Shown: piece after piece, positions 11,600 through 12,704 of the stretch | Layout: each line of letters begins with the position of its first letter | Position numbering within the stretch: position 1 is the first letter of the stretch | Source of the DNA: an uncultured Faecalibacterium sp. | Lineage (GTDB): Bacteria; Bacillota; Clostridia; Oscillospirales; Ruminococcaceae | Direction: 5' to 3' | Length of the DNA stretch: 12,704 bases | Assembly: GCA_934525735.1 (NCBI GenBank) | Contig: CAKSZM010000054.1 | Coordinates: 1-12,704, forward strand | Made by a program: the position numbers and the translations under genes | Notes under the pieces: generated by a model | The model's input: only the letters and a program-made list of their open reading frames with translations | The model's database searches: none | Told to the model about the DNA's origin: nothing

Positions 11600-12704
11600 G
11601 CGAAAAGATCGATTACTCCAAAGGCATTTACGACGCCCGGCAGCTGGGCGCGGGCCGGATGTTCATTCTGGGCGTGCAGCACATGTTTGCTATGTTCGGT
11701 GCAACGGTGCTGGTGCCGCTGCTTACCGGTCTGAGCGTTTCCACCACCCTGCTGTGCGCCGGTCTGGGCACGCTGCTGTTCCATTTCATCACCAAAAAGA
11801 AGGTGCCCGCATTCCTCGGCTCCTCCTTTGCGTATCTGGGCGGTTTTTCCATCGTGGCGCCCATGCTGGCGGATGCTGACGGCAACCTGACCGTTGCCAA
11901 CACCAAGATGCTGCCTTATGCCTGCGCAGCCATCGCGTTCTCCGGTCTTGTGTATCTGGCGGCCAGCCTGCTCATCTCCACCTTCGGCATCCGCCGCATC
12001 ATGCGGTTCTTTCCGCCGGTGGTCACCGGTCCCATCATCATCTCCATCGGCCTGATCCTCGCCCCCTCGGCCATTTCCAACTGCCAGGCCAACTGGCTGC
12101 TGGCCTTTGTGGCGCTGGGCGTGGTCATCATCTGCAACATCTGGGGCAAGGGCATGGTCAAGATCCTGCCCATCCTCATCGGCGTGCTGGTGTCCTACGC
12201 GGTGGCTCTGGTCACCGGTGCAGTGGACTTCCAGAAGATCGCCGACGCTGCATGGCTCGGTATCCCCCTGCATAAGGAAGCCATGGGCCTGTTCGCCATC
12301 GACGGCAGCCCCGAGTTCATCAGCGCGCTGTTCACCATCATCCCCATCGCTCTGGCGACCATGATGGAGCACGTGGGCGACATTGCCGCCATCAGCGCCA
12401 CCGTCGGCCACAACTATATCAACGACCCCGGCCTGAACCGCACCCTGCTGGGCGACGGCCTGGCCACCACCATGGCCGGCCTGCTGGGCGGCCCGGCCAA
12501 CACCACCTACGGCGAGAACACCGGCGTGCTGGCTCTGAGCAAGATCTACGACCCGCTGGTCATCCGCATCGCTGCCGTGCTGGCCATCATCCTCAGCTTC
12601 AGCCCCAAGTTTGAGGCTGTCATCAATACCATCCCCACCGGCATCATCGGCGGCATCAGCTTTGTGCTGTACGGCATGATCTCCGCCATCGGTGTGCGCA
12701 ACGT
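11596..12704 (+). CDS. uraA: Uracil permease (UraA-type nucleobase transporter), 3' end cut by window
   Basis: This proton-coupled membrane transporter takes up uracil from outside for pyrimidine salvage. The visible 369 residues (of about 430-450 expected) carry the nucleobase/ascorbate transporter fold with many hydrophobic segments. The first-helix motif VQHMFAMFGATVLVP (27-41) is characteristic. The two uracil-binding glutamates of E. coli UraA, E241 and E290, correspond to E258 in MMEHVG and E307 in NTTYGENTG. The 49-residue distance between them is the same in both proteins. The NTTYGENTG form favours uracil over xanthine or ascorbate. The ATG at 11596 follows AGGAGG (11579-11584). The gene has its own promoter and an attenuator-like leader, and it overlaps the end of a short upstream ORF. 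No pyrimidine biosynthesis gene is in the window, though one could follow to the right. Confidence 0.93.
   Translation, partial: MSEKIDYSKGIYDARQLGAGRMFILGVQHMFAMFGATVLVPLLTGLSVSTTLLCAGLGTLLFHFITKKKVPAFLGSSFAYLGGFSIVAPMLADADGNLTVANTKMLPYACAAIAFSGLVYLAASLLISTFGIRRIMRFFPPVVTGPIIISIGLILAPSAISNCQANWLLAFVALGVVIICNIWGKGMVKILPILIGVLVSYAVALVTGAVDFQKIADAAWLGIPLHKEAMGLFAIDGSPEFISALFTIIPIALATMMEHVGDIAAISATVGHNYINDPGLNRTLLGDGLATTMAGLLGGPANTTYGENTGVLALSKIYDPLVIRIAAVLAIILSFSPKFEAVINTIPTGIIGGISFVLYGMISAIGVRN

Overview
This window is G+C-rich DNA from a low-GC-type Gram-positive lineage that has itself become GC-rich. The evidence is an intact spoIVA (a Firmicutes-only spore coat gene), strong AGGAGG ribosome binding sites, sigma-A promoters with 17-base spacers, and a non-bacterial-type aspartyl-tRNA synthetase. 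My best guess is a gut member of the Oscillospirales (Ruminococcaceae), near Faecalibacterium, Gemmiger or Subdoligranulum. The genus is an inference from overall character, not proven by any one gene. There are no rRNA or tRNA genes, phage genes or CRISPR array.

Layout. 1-719 (-): a GntR/HutC regulator whose last residues lie off the left edge. 930-1478 (+): a GNAT acetyltransferase, transcribed divergently from the regulator from overlapping promoters. 1475-1669: a bidirectional terminator followed by a 119-base MITE-like element with 13-base terminal inverted repeats. 1677-3044 (-): a MATE exporter. 3204-5222 (-): a GH31 alpha-glucosidase. Its terminator tail appears to double as the -35 box of the MATE promoter. 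5427-6035 (+): a lone membrane phosphoglycosyl transferase. 6185-7519 (+): an archaeal-type AspRS, probably non-discriminating. 7656-9146 (+): spoIVA, starting at TTG, preceded by a near-consensus sigma-E promoter. 9190-11201 (-): a two-gene sulfur-transfer operon of a cysteine desulfurase and a TtcA-like PP-loop tRNA thiolase. 11321-12704 (+): a promoter, a 240-base structured leader with an intrinsic terminator, and a uracil permease cut by the right edge.

Most transcription units are single genes with a recognisable promoter and terminator, so the window is mainly core housekeeping rather than a mobile island. The desulfurase and thiolase clearly work together: one mobilises sulfur from cysteine, the other places it on tRNA. 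AspRS implies that Asn-tRNA is made by the transamidation route encoded elsewhere.

Two points deserve most attention. First, the uracil permease leader has a 48-codon ORF with its own ribosome binding site that runs through the terminator and overlaps the permease start. This layout resembles the UTP-sensing pyrBI attenuator of E. coli. Second, a sigma-E promoter is preserved in front of an intact spoIVA in what may be a lineage generally described as non-sporulating. No wholly new multi-gene system is evident.
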